DNA of 64,000 bases from Gelatoporia subvermispora B. Its lineage: Eukaryota > Basidiomycota > Agaricomycetes > Polyporales > Gelatoporiaceae. Shown here piece after piece: positions 23,741-35,900 of this stretch. The position numbers were made by a program, and so were the translations under genes. Position 1 is the stretch's first letter, and each line of letters begins with the position of its first letter. The notes under the pieces were generated by a model, which worked only from the letters and a program-made list of their open reading frames with translations, did not search any database and was not told where the DNA came from. The DNA is taken from NCBI GenBank assembly GCA_000320605.2, contig KB445811.1, positions 186,001 to 250,000 on the forward strand, in the 5' to 3' direction.

Positions 23741-26700
23741 GATATGTCGGGGTTGAGGAGAATTTGAAGGCAATCCTGGAGTTAGGGCTAGGAGCCAAGA
23801 GAGATCAAAAGAGACACTGGCGCTTATACCCAAGCCTCATGTCCACCACATTACCTAGCATGCGAGTGTCAGTTGTTGTTCTTCTACTTCCACTGATAAT
23901 CAGTGTTGTTGGTCCTCGGGAACACTTGTCGAGACACTTCGGCCATGACAGACGGAACGGGCTCCGGAATGTATGGAGACAGCGTCGAGGGTGAGAGCGG
24001 GTGCCATTCTTGAGGGCTTAAGGTTTCGGAGAACCAGATAGACCACAGCATCGCAGCGCCCGCGATGACAGTTGCGCACACTTGCATCGGTCAGGTGGTC
24101 CAGTGAGCAGAGCGTGCCGATATACCCACAGAGGAAATCGTGTCCGAGGACGTCGAAAGCGATACACAACCACGGATCGAAGGAGGTCATCGCGTTGCGC
24201 ACGAAGGTAGGCGAGGCCACGCGGCGTTATCGATCATCTTCGTATGTGGGTGCATGGGAAATGAGCGTCAACATGAATATGTCAAGTAATATCAGGCGCA
24301 GGAGAAACAACTGGGATACCTGTGACGAAGGCAATCCTCCTTCGAAAGTCGGAATTCTTCGCAGGGGGTCAAGATGGTACTGAACACATGATGCTCATGG
24401 GGTCGGCATTTGCATCATGTAAGTGGATGGGCTCTACACTGTAGCTCAGAATCATGATGCAGGCAATGGGCTGGTCTCGGATCTCAAGAATAGAAGGACT
24501 GCACCGCAACCTGACAGATGCGATACGTTATAGAGCCCTAGAAGCGCACAGTCGTCGTGATCATCAAGTTGTGCGGTGATTACTTGGATACATCTTGAGA
24601 CCTGCATGAGAGGACTGAACATTTGCCATAAAGGGTGAACAAGCTGCGAGGTATGCGAGGTACAAGAATTCGACCACCGGTAAATTCCAGTCGCACCAAG
24701 ATGGCAGTGGTCGCCGCCGCCGCATTCTCTACGTACCCGTATCAGGTGGATAATGTTGAGACAAGGAGTAATATTCATCGTTTCGGTGCTGAGTTGAAAC
24801 GAGAGACTGGGACGGACACGAGTGACGGAGTGGGTAGGAATAGCGATGAATGAATGATATCCGAGTGACGTCGCTCGGAGCCTAGCAATCTCGCTTCCTG
24901 AGGTAAGCTATTCACCTGTGAAAGCCATTGAGATAGTTCGGGTGAGTAGTAGCAACTATTTCCGCATAAACTCCGTGCCACATAGAACCTCATACAATGC
25001 TGTAAATCTGGCGAATTCGCCGTCCGGGTAGTGTTATTGAGCCTCAGGGTTTCTTACTGCATTTATAGACTAGAGCATGACACAAATTCTGTATGTAAAA
25101 CTACAACTGTGAGTACGAAAAGGACAGTAGGGCCACAGACAGAAGATTCGTGCATACCTACGCAGATATACTTGAACATCGGTTGACACTAGCTTCACCG
25201 TCCGGCAGCCAGTGTGATGCACTTCAACGCAATGCCAAACACTGAGTATCAACGTTTCTGCGTCGTATTTACAAGCTCCTGGTTATTCGGAGGGCGAAGG
25301 TCGGGCAAGGAGCAGTGCCCCGCAGGAGGCGTTCAACTTCAACGCCTCAGCGTGGCAGTACGAATCTAGATCAGGGGCGCGGACGTCCGTGCCGGCCGCG
25401 GCTCGATAGGCCCAACTCTACAGACCTGACTGACCACCACCACACCGTGCAGCTCGCCGAAGGGCATTCGGAATAACTCTCATTGACACTAATATGCTTC
25501 TGTCTTCAATATGATAAAACGACCTCGGCCAGCACTTCCAACTTCGGCGAGAGCCCGGCACGCAGCTCGCAGCATCCCCGAGGATATCGTCTGTGGTAGG
25601 GACAGCAAACACACCTCCCCGTGACCGCATGCCGTTGCCCACCTCATCATACACCCACAACCCTAATGATATCGCATCCTGTATGCGTGGCACGCTGGTC
25701 GTACGTCCGGGTACAAAGGTACGCGGTCAATCATGCGCATCGAGGTACGCATCTGCTGCGTACGCGTCCCGCCGGCGGCGCGGCCGCCGCAAGTCTATGA
25801 TGGCTATGATCGCGAAGAAGCAGACAGGGGCAGCAGGAAAAGGACGGCCCATTTGTCTTTGCATGCCAACCTCTTGGAGGCGCGACATTGTGCAAACACG
25901 TGTCCGGTATCCTCGATAACCGGACAAGCTGCGGTTAAGGGGGGGACCTGGGGTGGTTTGATCCCGCCACACTGATAATGGGATGCGAAATTGGATGCCA
26001 GTGCGTATTATTTTCAAATGGACCTGTGCGGTGCGGGCGAACTCTGCAAGTGTGCTGATGAACTCTGCACAAGTCGGTGCGCTCGGAGGTTCGACGATCG
26101 GCATCTTGGCTGTGTGTGCAGGCGATCCGACTCTGACTTTGCGTCTGCAGTTGTTGTGCGATCTGCATCATGGGCGACCTCCAGATGCTGTGGTGGCGCA
26201 TCCGCGAGGGTGCGCCCGCCCTGCATCGCGCCAGCTACCCCGGCGCGCTCGACAGATCTGTATGGATGCCCAAGTCGCAGATTGCGGCGGCCTTCCACGC
26301 GCGCTCACACACGCCGCTTCGTCCGTTCCTCTTCGGTTTTTGACGTTTGATGAGTACGAATAGCCACTTGCCCGGATGTTATTTGTGCTACTATACGCAG
26401 CACGACCTCAGGTGTCGAACGACCCGTACATTCTCGCAGGCGCGAATGCATCGCAAGGCTGCGCAATTCCCTCGGGCTAGTTTATTGTGCTATGAATAGA
26501 TCTGGATGGCCGAGCGAGGGACAGGATGCAAGCAGACTCGAGACGTCAAGGCGTCATCGTGTGAGCCGCGCCTGGTGGGTTCACATGTGCGGGCCTGTCA
26601 CTGTGTAGGCGCTGCGCAGCGTCTCCTGTTGAGTCGCTGTGGAGACCTAGTGTTGCCCTGCAGGATCAGCCCAGGTCTTGCTCGGGATCAGTGGACATGG

Positions 26701-28107
26701 CACTTTTCGAGGTCGTGTGCGCTTTTCCGTAGTCCATGGGCATCCGGAGTACACGCGAGCTTCGCCCTGTGACTATATTCGGGCTCCGATGTGTCGATGA
26801 TGGGAATATTCGTACCTGTGATTTGACTAATACTCGAAAGAGATCGTTTTTTCTGTTTGCTGAACTCAGGTGAGCGCTAGCCTAAGGAATAGAAGTCGTT
26901 CGCGTGGTGGTGACGTCACCATGTCTGGTGCCTCCGGATGTTCTCTCGTTATAGAATCTAGATACCACGTTACCTAGAGCGGAAGGTCCTCCGACACCAC
27001 TACGAAGCGGTATGCTCTTAGACGTTGACCTTGCACGCGTAGCGGCATCGCAACTTGACCGCGCAATATCCACCCTTGCAGTCCATTGCAGTCGTGCATG
27101 CGATAAACACATGTCACGATCACTGCCATTCCGGGCGATGCCCCTCCTCCCGGAATGTCGCAAGCATACCATATGTCGGGCCATGTGACGCTCACATATC
27201 GCGCACATGCTGGGAGCTTCGGCAAATTTGTCCGTTAACACCGTGCAATGGCGAGATTCCGGTCATAATCTGACCAATGCTCATCTACGTGCACAACGGC
27301 ACGCCCTGACGCATGCAGCCCAGAAGCTTCACCAATTTGCGCGTTGTAGCCTCGCGGAAATTCTTGCACGATGAGCCACGCTGTGAGCGACCGTTTGTTT
27401 TTTTCGCTCAGTCATGTTGGCTCACACGATGTCGTAGTCTAACGCGAGGACTGAGGACTTTGTAAACCTGATGCCTGGATCCTTCCTGGCCCTCCAGGCC
27501 AAAGGTGGCCGCTGATTGCAATCTCACAACGCCCGGAAGATGGGAAATTCCGCTCTCTCCGAGATGTCCGGAGTGCGCGCGGCATGCGAAGATTGGTCCG
27601 TTGCCCGCCTGCAGCCGCCAGGACTGCACGAGCGTAAATGACTCGAGCAGCGCCGTTAAACGTCTCCGCGCAATCGTTCGCGCCCCGCACTGAGTGTCTG
27701 GGAGCGAACAGGCGGCCTCAGTTGCACCCCGCGCACCTGCGAGCTGTGGGCCTGCGCGGCTCGGAAGATGTGGATTCTGGAATGATTGATTTCCGCTGAC
27801 GCGGCCGTGGGCAAGGCGTGGGTGCCGCCGGGCCGACGCGCGGCTCGGCGCCGAAAGAGGCAACCCTCCGCGATCGGGCGGGCGCTCAATGCTGCGCGTG
27901 TGCCGAAAGAGGCAGGCGGGCCACCGAGAAGCAGCTGATTCACCCGGAAAATCGGTGTGGGTCCCCGGATCGGTATGCAGCGCGCGAGGCCGTACATAAA
28001 TCCTCCACGCCGCCGCCCGAGGCCCTCGCCTTGTCTTCGTGTTTCTCCTCCCCCCCGCGTGCTACTTTTCTATCTTGTTCCTTCCCTTCTCTGTTTCGCT
28101 CTCGACG
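23741..28107. other. 4.4 kb without a supported gene
   Basis: I found no chain of exons with a recognisable family. The longest frames (126 codons at 25983-26363 plus; 151 codons at 27408-27863 minus) sit in locally GC-rich DNA where long chance frames are expected. Short protein-like patches occur near 23880-24080 (minus). The last 600 bases are the RTA1-like promoter. It may hold decayed genes or non-coding transcripts that cannot be seen by eye. Confidence 0.4.
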
Positions 28108-29683
28108 ATGAACGCGACGTCTATTCCGCTGGATGTGCATGGTGCGTGTGGCATGTGGGCTGGGTTCTCCGGTGTTTGCTGAAATGTGCGGAACTTGCAG
28201 AGTTTGCAAAGGGAAAGGCGACACATGCGACGACTTCGCCTTATAATTATGTGCCCATCGAATGGATCGCCATCCTTTACGTCGTGCTCTTCAGCATCAC
28301 AACATGTAAGCCACCCAATACATCTCTTTCCGAATCTGCTCTCATACTGCCCAGTGATCCACTTCGGGCAAGCAATCCGCTATAAGCTGTGGTGGCTGTT
28401 CATCACCGTCGTCCTCGCCGGCATCACAGAAACTATCGGGTGGTCCGGCCGCCTGTGGTCGAGTCTCAACCCGCTGCTCCTCAGCCCGTTCCTCATGCAG
28501 TGCGCATCCTCACCTCCTGTCCTTGCCATGCTGCTCACTCATGCGTTCTGCCTAGGATTACGTCGACGATTATCGCACCCACCCCTCTCATCGCCGCGAA
28601 CTTCATCATCCTCGGGCAGGTCATCCGCCGGCTCGGCTCGTGTTACAGTCGGCTCAGCGCCAAGTGGTGTACGCCCCGCCCCCTTGCTCCCCTGGCACAC
28701 GCGAAACTGACACCGCTCCCCCCTGGACAGACACCATCGTGTTTGTCTCATGCGTGAGTCACCATTCCATCGCTCCCGCGCTCGTGGCGCCGCGTGGCGT
28801 GTAGCGTGCACGCGCTCGGGACATGGCGTGCTGCGTACTGATGCTGATGCTCCTTTGGCGCGCAGGACATCATCGCGCTCATTGTGCAGGCAGTCGGCGG
28901 CGCGAACGCGTCACTTGCGGTCCAGAACGGGAACAGCCCCAACAAGGTGCGTTCGAGTGCGCTCCCGACTCTCGTTCTGGACATGCACTTACGCAACGCA
29001 CGCAGGGCGGACACATCATGCTCGGCGGTATCATCTTCCAGCTGAGTGCGTATTTGTAGTGCTTGAGCTGTTCCGGTTTCAGGACACGGCTGACAGAATG
29101 CGATGTGGTGGCTGGCAGTTGCGATCACGGTATACATGGTCCTCGCGGCCGAGTTCCTCGTGCGGTACATCATGGACAAGCCATTCAAGCGCGGGGATGA
29201 CCGCACGGTCAAGGCGTACAACCTCGACCAGAAGAAGAAGCTGATGCTGATTGAGCTCACGATTAGCAGCATCTTCATCTACATTCGGTGCGTATGGTCC
29301 CTGAAACCTTACCAGCACTAGGAACCAAGCGCTAACGTGTTGCATTGCTATAAGGTCAATATACCGAACGATCGAGCTCGCGAACGGATGGAACGGCCGG
29401 ATCATCTCGACGCAGTGGCTCTTCAGTGCGTATGCTTTCACGACACATTCCGCATTTGTCCTCTGCGCATGGAAGACACATGCTGACACTTCGCGCAGAC
29501 GTATTCGACGCGGCAATGATCACGCTCGCGATGTACTCGCTCAACGTGCTGCACCCGGGACGGCTCCTCGGTCCCGGGCCCGCGTGGACGAACGACGCGG
29601 ACGTCGCGAAGAACGCCGACGTTGCGAGCTCCGTCGACGGCCGCTCGAGTGAGGGCCATGCGCCGGAGATGTCGATGGCGTGA
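28108..29683 (+). CDS. RTA1-like seven-TM membrane protein
   Basis: Ten exons (28108-28141, 28201-28305, 28355-28499, 28556-28668, 28731-28753, 28866-28946, 29006-29045, 29119-29287, 29355-29425, 29499-29683) join in phase to 321 residues. Seven hydrophobic segments alternate with family motifs: YVPIEWIAILYVVLFSITT, a GITETIGWSGRL turn, IIAPTPLIAANFIILGQVI, VFVSCDIIALIVQAVGG, GGHIMLGGIIFQ, and the late RSIYRTIEL..G segment. RTA1-like proteins are fungal lipid-translocating or stress-resistance membrane proteins (RTA1, RTM1, RSB1, PUG1). The exact substrate cannot be told. The splice into ATTGCGATC at 29119 was preferred over 29095 because it keeps phase and gives the expected FQLIAITVYM. Confidence 0.88.
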
Positions 29684-32651
29684 GCCGTACGAATGGTCAA
29701 TGCATTCCTGCTTCCGACAGATCTTTCGGATCCCCTGCTCCATCTCCCCAATCCGCTTCCTCCCCCCACGTTATGCTCTGTTTCTCTCAATCTGGGTTCC
29801 GGCTATGGCTGCTTGCAGGTGATTAGCGATAAAGCTATATCGAAACATTACTCGATCCGCCGAACGACTGCCAGGTCGGACCGTTCCGCGTTAGAGGAGG
29901 CAACGAAGCGACCGCGATAGCGAAGCCCCGACACGCATCCTCCAGGAACGGCCCCCGCTGACGACAATCCGTACCCGCGTACCATACTTGCCCGTACCGT
30001 AAACGCATTCCCCCACTCTCGTTCCGCATCCATTCCATTTTCCGACCTATCCTCCACGCCCGTCGTCCCCCAGGCTCTTTACGACACCCCACGACGCGTG
30101 TTCGGCTCCAGACTTGCACTCTGCACTCTACCGGACGCCTCCATCGCCATATACATACATATCGGTATTTATTCACCCACAGACTAGCTGCACATGCATT
30201 CTAGATTGCCTCCGTGCTACCTTTTCGACTTTATATTGGGCCGGGGTAGATTTGTTCCGGGACTCGGACTTGATACACAATAGCACTCGGCACTCGATAC
30301 ATGTGCCGTGTATTGTACGATCTGTCTAATATACTCACCTAGACTTCACGCGGGACGCGCGGTGTGGAGCAGCAGGTGTAGCCTGTTGAACGTGCGCAGT
30401 GCGGACTCTGTCCGAGGTGCATTCCCCGACGTCATGGGGTGAGCTGTTGTTCGGCTTCCTCGATGCACGTGGGCGCCTGTATATGCCGATCCGGAGCTGT
30501 CATAGGTAAAGACCAGACTCCGGATTGAGCTGAGCTTCTTGATCGAAAGCTGTCGGCATCGGGAGAAGCCATCTCGGGTCCGTGCATGCCCGTGGCTCCC
30601 CGCAGGTCTGCCGTAGAACGAGCATTGAAATTCGAAAGGCGGTGAGTGTCCGCCCGCGCGCCATGAGATGTCGCTTTGCAAACAATAAGAGTAAACGGGT
30701 CTTGAAAGGAAGGTAGTTTTTGTTGGCTTGCAATGCAATTGGAAGCGGATGCAACCCGTCATTCAATCCGCTCGTTCAAGAAAAAAGTAGAATCTGTGGG
30801 ACGTCTGAAAAAGTGCGCGGGAAACTACAATTAGGTTAGACTTACTCATAGCCGATAGGTACGCGAACTTTCTGGAACGTTTCACAGGTTCCACTTCTGT
30901 TCTTACGAGCGGAACGAAAAATGTCTCGAAATGTAGAGGCTGGGTCTCACCTAGTTAGTTGGCAGTGGGTCTCACAAAGGGCACATGTGCGAGATCTGTT
31001 GGCGAAGAGACCTGTTGCAGCGAATGACGAGTTAGAGGAAGGGTGCACACAGGAAATATGGGAATGTACATACCAAGAACAAAGAAAATAACGGAGTGTC
31101 TTCGCAGTCAGGAGAAATCCAATTTGAATATGCTAGGTCTGACTGTGCTGCATTAATGCCTCGATGGTCCATACAGCACGCGCCTTGACACCTTGTTGCG
31201 CGTCACGTACGGATACCACTATCAGCCTTTCTACAGAGTCATTTTCCAAAAGAGAGCACTGGGTGTTCAGGAACATAGAACCACGCGTCGCCTCGCGAGC
31301 GCCGCCTGCGTCGCGACACAGGAACGCGCCGAAAGACGCGTGCAGTTTCGACCAGCGCGACGCGCCTGGCTAATCGCGACCCTGTGTATGTACTATGCCT
31401 TCCGCGTACACGCCCACCTACGCGCCCACCCACGTAAACAGTGGCAAAATGAGTGCATAGCAAGTTGCGGCGTCCCGCAGGGAGCTCGGTGTCACGATGG
31501 CGGTACGTGATAGCTTTGTCCTCTGGGTCGTGAGAGAGCGGTCGGGTACTATCTTTGGTGGGAAGAGAACAGTACCAGTCCATAGTGATGACTTAGACTA
31601 TGCGTCGCGCTAGCGCAGGCAGGAGTTGAACCTGGTGAGTGGGAGGAGAAAGAAAAGTACATAATATAGATCCTGGACCCGGGATGCCGAGGAACGGTGT
31701 CTGGATCCGCTCAATCAGGCGTCCTACAGCGTGAATGATCTGTTCAACGTGTAGCTTTACAAGACTCGAAGAGCAGATGGTGTTTCCTGCGGCTTCTCCG
31801 AGAGTATCACACTCAACTCAGGAACACAGGAATGGAAGGATCACACGGGCACATAACCCTAGAGACGCCAGAGAGGAGAGATCGTGGACAGTCCACGCAC
31901 TTCGTTGTGATTCTGCTCGAGGGCTAGGGTTAACACGCTCTGCAGTTGCACTTTCAGCGGTTTATCATCGTGCTGCAGCATACGCCCGCCTCAGCCAGTG
32001 TGATGAAGTCCTAGAATGAGATGGATCGACCGGAACCTAGCCATAGAGCATAGGTAAATCACGCCCTGCCGCTCAGTGTAGTACAACTCGAAAGGCCAGC
32101 ACGGAAAGGCAGGAGTAGGTCTTGTAAAGGTGAGATCGACAAGTATGCCATGTCATGCGGCGGAGTGTTTATCGGCGGTGAACGGACTCAAAAGTGAGCC
32201 GGTCCGCTAAGAGGAACGGAGTTCTTGGAATGAGCGCCTTCCATCGGATGACGGTCCGGTTTGACCGGTTACGGTGAGACTACCTCAAATTCGGACATGG
32301 ATCATTCTGAGCATTTGTCGCGCCTATGCATAGGAAGGACATTTGCCCATATCAATGGCGAATACGGTCATTAGGGTTCAGGGCGAGAAGGCCTGTGATA
32401 ACACAAGAAGCAGTCTCGTCAAAAATCACACTCACCAATGTGTCGCATAAAAGCTTCCCAGGACTGGTACAATCAAGAGAAGATAATTAGATGAAGTACA
32501 TGCGAATAATCTGGATCCATAGGTGGAGCACCCGTGAGTTCAGTTGTACCCCGGCGAACCCATCGAGGACGCACCAAAGAGTATGTCAACTCCACACGCC
32601 CCGAGCAGCTGAACCAAAGTCAAAACTCAAATGGTGCCCATACAGCGATCT
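29684..32651. other. 3 kb without a supported gene
   Basis: Lies between the convergent RTA1-like and E2 genes. Open frames of about 60-140 codons on both strands have no recognisable motif. No tRNA folds convincingly. No long repeat seen. Confidence 0.4.
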
Positions 32652-33664
32652 CTAATCCTCGATAACGATAACATCCCCGCTTGTCGCTCCTGCACCCAGC
32701 CCCACACTCCCGCCGACCCGTGGTCGACGCTTCCGCACAGGTTGCGCGTCCTCCTCACTGCTTCCTGTCAAGTCGATCTCCGTATCCGCTGCTGTCCGCT
32801 TCCGCTTCGCACGCGAAGCATGCACAGCAGCTGTGGTTGTCTGTGCTCGAGTCTGTACATTGTCTTCCTCGTCCGATATCGTAATCACCTCCGAGTCTGT
32901 GGTTGCGCGCGGGCTCGCAGCGGCCGAGACAGACGTAGACGCAGGGACGGAAGTTACCGGAACGTCTGTTGCGCGCGCTTTGCCTTTCGCCTTCGCGCTG
33001 GCCACGGGCGCCGCAGCGGCGGGCGAGGGTTTCGGGAGTGCGTAGAGCTCGGTCCAGTGGCGCGCGGTGCGGTCGTGCTGTGGGCGGTCGCGAATGTACT
33101 CGGTGGCGATGGAGGGGACCAGCGGATCGCGCGGGTTGGGGTCGGTGAGGAGGGAGGAGAGGGAGAGGATGAGCTTGAAGAGCGAGAGCGCAGGGGACCA
33201 GTTGTGCTTGAGGATGTCGATGCAGACGTTCCCGCGCTCGCTGATGTTCATATGGTATATTCTGTGCGGCGGTGTGAGTCAAGAGTGCTGACGGAGGAGG
33301 ACGAGAGCGTGGGCTCACCGGGTGCGGAAGGTGACCTTTGGCGCGGAGAAACTGTGGCGCGTGAGCGTGGTCAGTGCGTGGCTCGGGTACGGGCGGCAGC
33401 AAACTCACGGGTAGTCTCGCGCGAGGGATATGTCGACGAAGAACACGCCGCCCTCGTAGCAGCTGCCCTCTGGCCCTGGGATGGCGGCGGTCCAGTTGAA
33501 CATGTCGTCGCCAGACGGACCCAGACTGATCGCACCGAGGTCCTCTTTCTTCAGGTCGGCGATCTCGCGGTGAATCCGCTTCAGCGTTGTCTGAGGCGTA
33601 GATCAGCATAATTTCTGGCTTATTTGTCGGGAAGACGTACCGATGAGGAGAGTCCGGGAGGCAT
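32652..33664 (-). CDS. UBE2E-like ubiquitin-conjugating enzyme E2 with long SIM-bearing tail
   Basis: Four exons (33641-33664, 33409-33590, 33319-33351, 32652-33261) give 282 residues. Residues 9-154 form a complete UBC fold: [11 protein letters not shown], the [20 protein letters not shown] strand region, [16 protein letters not shown], then the active-site loop with Cys93 in GNVCIDIL, followed by NWSPALSL and [20 protein letters not shown]. The usual HPN is HMN (83-85), similar to the HCN of UBE2E enzymes. E2s take ubiquitin from E1 as a thioester on the catalytic cysteine. Residues 155-282 are a disordered tail with basic clusters (KRKR, RKRRPR) and three SUMO-interaction-like motifs: [20 protein letters not shown] and the terminal DVIVIED. 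A nuclear role is inferred. Confidence 0.85.
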
Positions 33665-33987
33665 GGTGGTCGTTGTGGTGGTGAGACAAGGTCGGTGTGT
33701 AACGCTCTTGAAGCGCACATCGGCTGGAATCGGTGACCGGAACAAAGTAATCGCGTACGTAATACTAAGTCAATTATTGCGAGTTAATTTTTTGCTACCT
33801 TACAGGGAACGATATTTTCGGAAAAGGGCGGGCCGGGGAGGGAGGCTGACTCGCACTGCAATTGACTCGGGCTTGCTCGCTGTCCTCCACCGCCACCTCA
33901 TCCCTTTCACCACCTTTTGTTGTGTCCAGGTCGACACACACGACGATGATCACTCGAATATCGGCAATAATACTCTAAGTCTTAGAC
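33665..33987. promoter_or_regulatory. shared divergent promoter, E2 and GTPBP-like genes
   Basis: The 323 bases separate the start codons of two genes transcribed away from each other, so both promoters must lie here or overlap the first exons. No clear TATA or CCAAT box stands out. Confidence 0.5.
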
Positions 33988-35604
33988 ATGCTACGCGAGC
34001 ACGATCACGACGACGACCTCGAGCGCCCCCGCGCGCCGAGTCCATGGGATCCCTTCCTCCCCTCCCCGCCCAACGAACCCGCTCCCGTCCTCAACAAACA
34101 CTTCCGCAACGGCATACCGAGACTTGTTCCCGAGGTCGAAGAGGTGCGCAGCCCGTTTCGTGGGAGTATAGCTCACCCGCGTCGACACTGACTACGATCG
34201 TGTTCGCCGCCGCAGGGCAACGTCGAGTACAAGCTCAAGCTCACGCACATCTCTCCCGCCCGCTTTGCGCGGCTCGTCACTCAGCTCAAGTGGCGCCTTC
34301 TCGAGGGCCACGGGCAGGCGTACTACGAGCTCGGCGTCGCCGACTCGGGCGCCCTCATCGGCCTCGTCCGTGCCGACCTCGACGCATCCCTCGCCACCCT
34401 CGAGGAGATGGCTGCCGAGATCGGCGCGTCCGTCATCGTCGTCAAGGAGATTGAGGTCCCGCCCGCTGTGGCCGCCCTCGCCGATGCGGAGAACGGCCTC
34501 CTCGACGGCACGGGCGGCTGGGCGGCCAAGATGACCAAGAAGCTCAGGCTCCGCGCGGACGAGGACTCGACGCCCGTCACGACCGAGACGGAGCCCGGGC
34601 TTGAGGGCACGGACGACGACGAGGCGACGCCTGCAGAGTCCCCTCTTGGCACCCCGGCAGGCACCCCACGCGCGTCCCCGGGCCCGCTCGTCGCGCCCGC
34701 CATGGCGGCGCGGCGGCTGCGCTCGAACCCGGACCGCCCCTCCGCCCAGGCCTCGCCCTGCATTGTCCCGCTCGACGACGACCTTGCGCTTTTTGCTATG
34801 GAGCCCGAAGTCCCGCACCACATCGACCTCGACCTCGACGACGACCTCGCGCTCTTCTCCACGGAGCCCGAGGCTCCATTCCGCATCGACCTCGACGCGC
34901 CCTCCCCCGTGCCTCCCAGCCCGGACGACGACGGCGGCGCCCCGTGCATTGCGCTCGACCTCGGGATCGTTTCTGTATACAAACCCCTCCCCGTCCGACG
35001 GCGCGTTCCCGCGCACGCCCCGGTCGCTCCCACTGTCGCGGTGCTGCACGGGAAGCAGGCGCGCCGCGCCAAATACGAGAAGAAGGGGAAGGCGCGCCAG
35101 CCGTGGCACGCCCAACACTCCACGGTGTCGTCGCCTGGTGCAGCTCCCGCGCAGACACAGCCGGCCCCAGTGCCGGACAAGCAGGAGACCAAGGCCGCGC
35201 GCCGGCAGATTGCGCGGGACCGCCGGCGTGAGGAGCGCAGACAGGCGCTGCTCGCGCCGCCGGAGCCTGCAGCAGAGCTCGCGCCGACAGGGGACGCTGG
35301 AGCTGGCGCGCTCTCTTTGGCTCTGGCTGATACCGTTGGGCATGCTGCGGATGGCGATGGCGATGTCTCTGCGACTGCTGCTATTACTGTTGTGGGCGCG
35401 CATGTGGTCCAGGACGCGACGGTAGAGCTCGAGGCGCGGTTTGCAGCCCTTGGCGTCAGCGTCGACGCGGATGTCGTCCCCCCAGCTGTGGCAGGCATGG
35501 GAGAGAAGGAGAAGGGTGCGGAGCCACGCCTGATCGTCGAGGCTCTGGTCGTGCGTAAGATGTCGATTGAAGAAGCTTACTTGGACTTGGCGGCTTTTCG
35601 CTGA
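33988..35604 (+). CDS. protein with GTPBP1/2-type N-terminal domain, no GTPase domain
   Basis: Two exons (33988-34143, 34216-35604) give 514 residues. Residues about 50-140 closely follow the N-terminal domain of GTPBP1/2-type proteins: EEGNVEYKLKLTHISPARFA, LVTQLKWRLLEGHGQAYYEL, GVADSGALIGLVRADLDASL, EEMAAEIGASVIVVKE. In the known family this precedes a translational GTPase. Here no P-loop (GxxxxGKS/T), DxxG or NKxD is present. The rest is acidic and low-complexity, with two similar DDDLALF.....E motifs, then a basic helix near 380-415 (KQETKAARRQIARDRRREER). The C-terminus (MSIEEAYLDLAAFR) is ordered-looking. A role in mRNA surveillance or ribosome quality control would be inference only. 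Confidence 0.75.
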
Positions 35605-35900
35605 TGTGACCCAGCCAGTGCGATGAGGTGCAGCAATGAGACATTGCTTTATCCGCACGGACCTGCTTGGTTCTTTTTATCACATTATTTCCGTCTTTGT
35701 ATATGGTGTACCAATAGAGCTGTATGTACCAACCTTCATTCAGACATCCAACGAAGTGCAAATTGTGACAAATGAGCATAATGGAGTAGACAAGACAGGT
35801 GATCAATGAGATAATCTACTTGTGAATAAAATGAATCGAATTGGTGTCATGAATTGTGTCTTGTAGCTACAGAGAGTGGTCTTGTTCGTGTTCGTGAGTC

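Noticed and set aside
25983..26363. 126-codon plus-strand frame in the 4.4 kb gene-free stretch
   Set aside because: No motif, no splice-consistent neighbours and GC-rich context; overlapping frames of similar length exist.
27408..27863. 151-codon minus-strand frame upstream of the RTA1-like gene
   Set aside because: Low-complexity Arg/Ala/Pro/Ser composition, no exon chain; probably chance in the GC-rich promoter region.
29095..29118. Alternative acceptor in the RTA1-like gene giving MWWLAV before the seventh-exon junction
   Set aside because: It breaks the reading phase with the preceding donor. The acceptor at 29117-29118 keeps phase and the family motif.
31600..31650. Possible tRNA T-arm (CAGGTTCAACTCCTG on the minus strand)
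   Set aside because: No matching acceptor stem, D arm or anticodon arm at the right distance upstream.
32631..33611. 326-codon plus-strand frame opposite the E2 gene
   Set aside because: Antisense to four exons of a clear UBC fold; Arg-rich composition typical of a shadow frame.
34192..35658. Long minus-strand open frames (488 and 391 codons) opposite the GTPBP-like gene
   Set aside because: They are antisense shadows in GC-rich coding DNA. The plus strand has the recognisable domain and a good splice junction.
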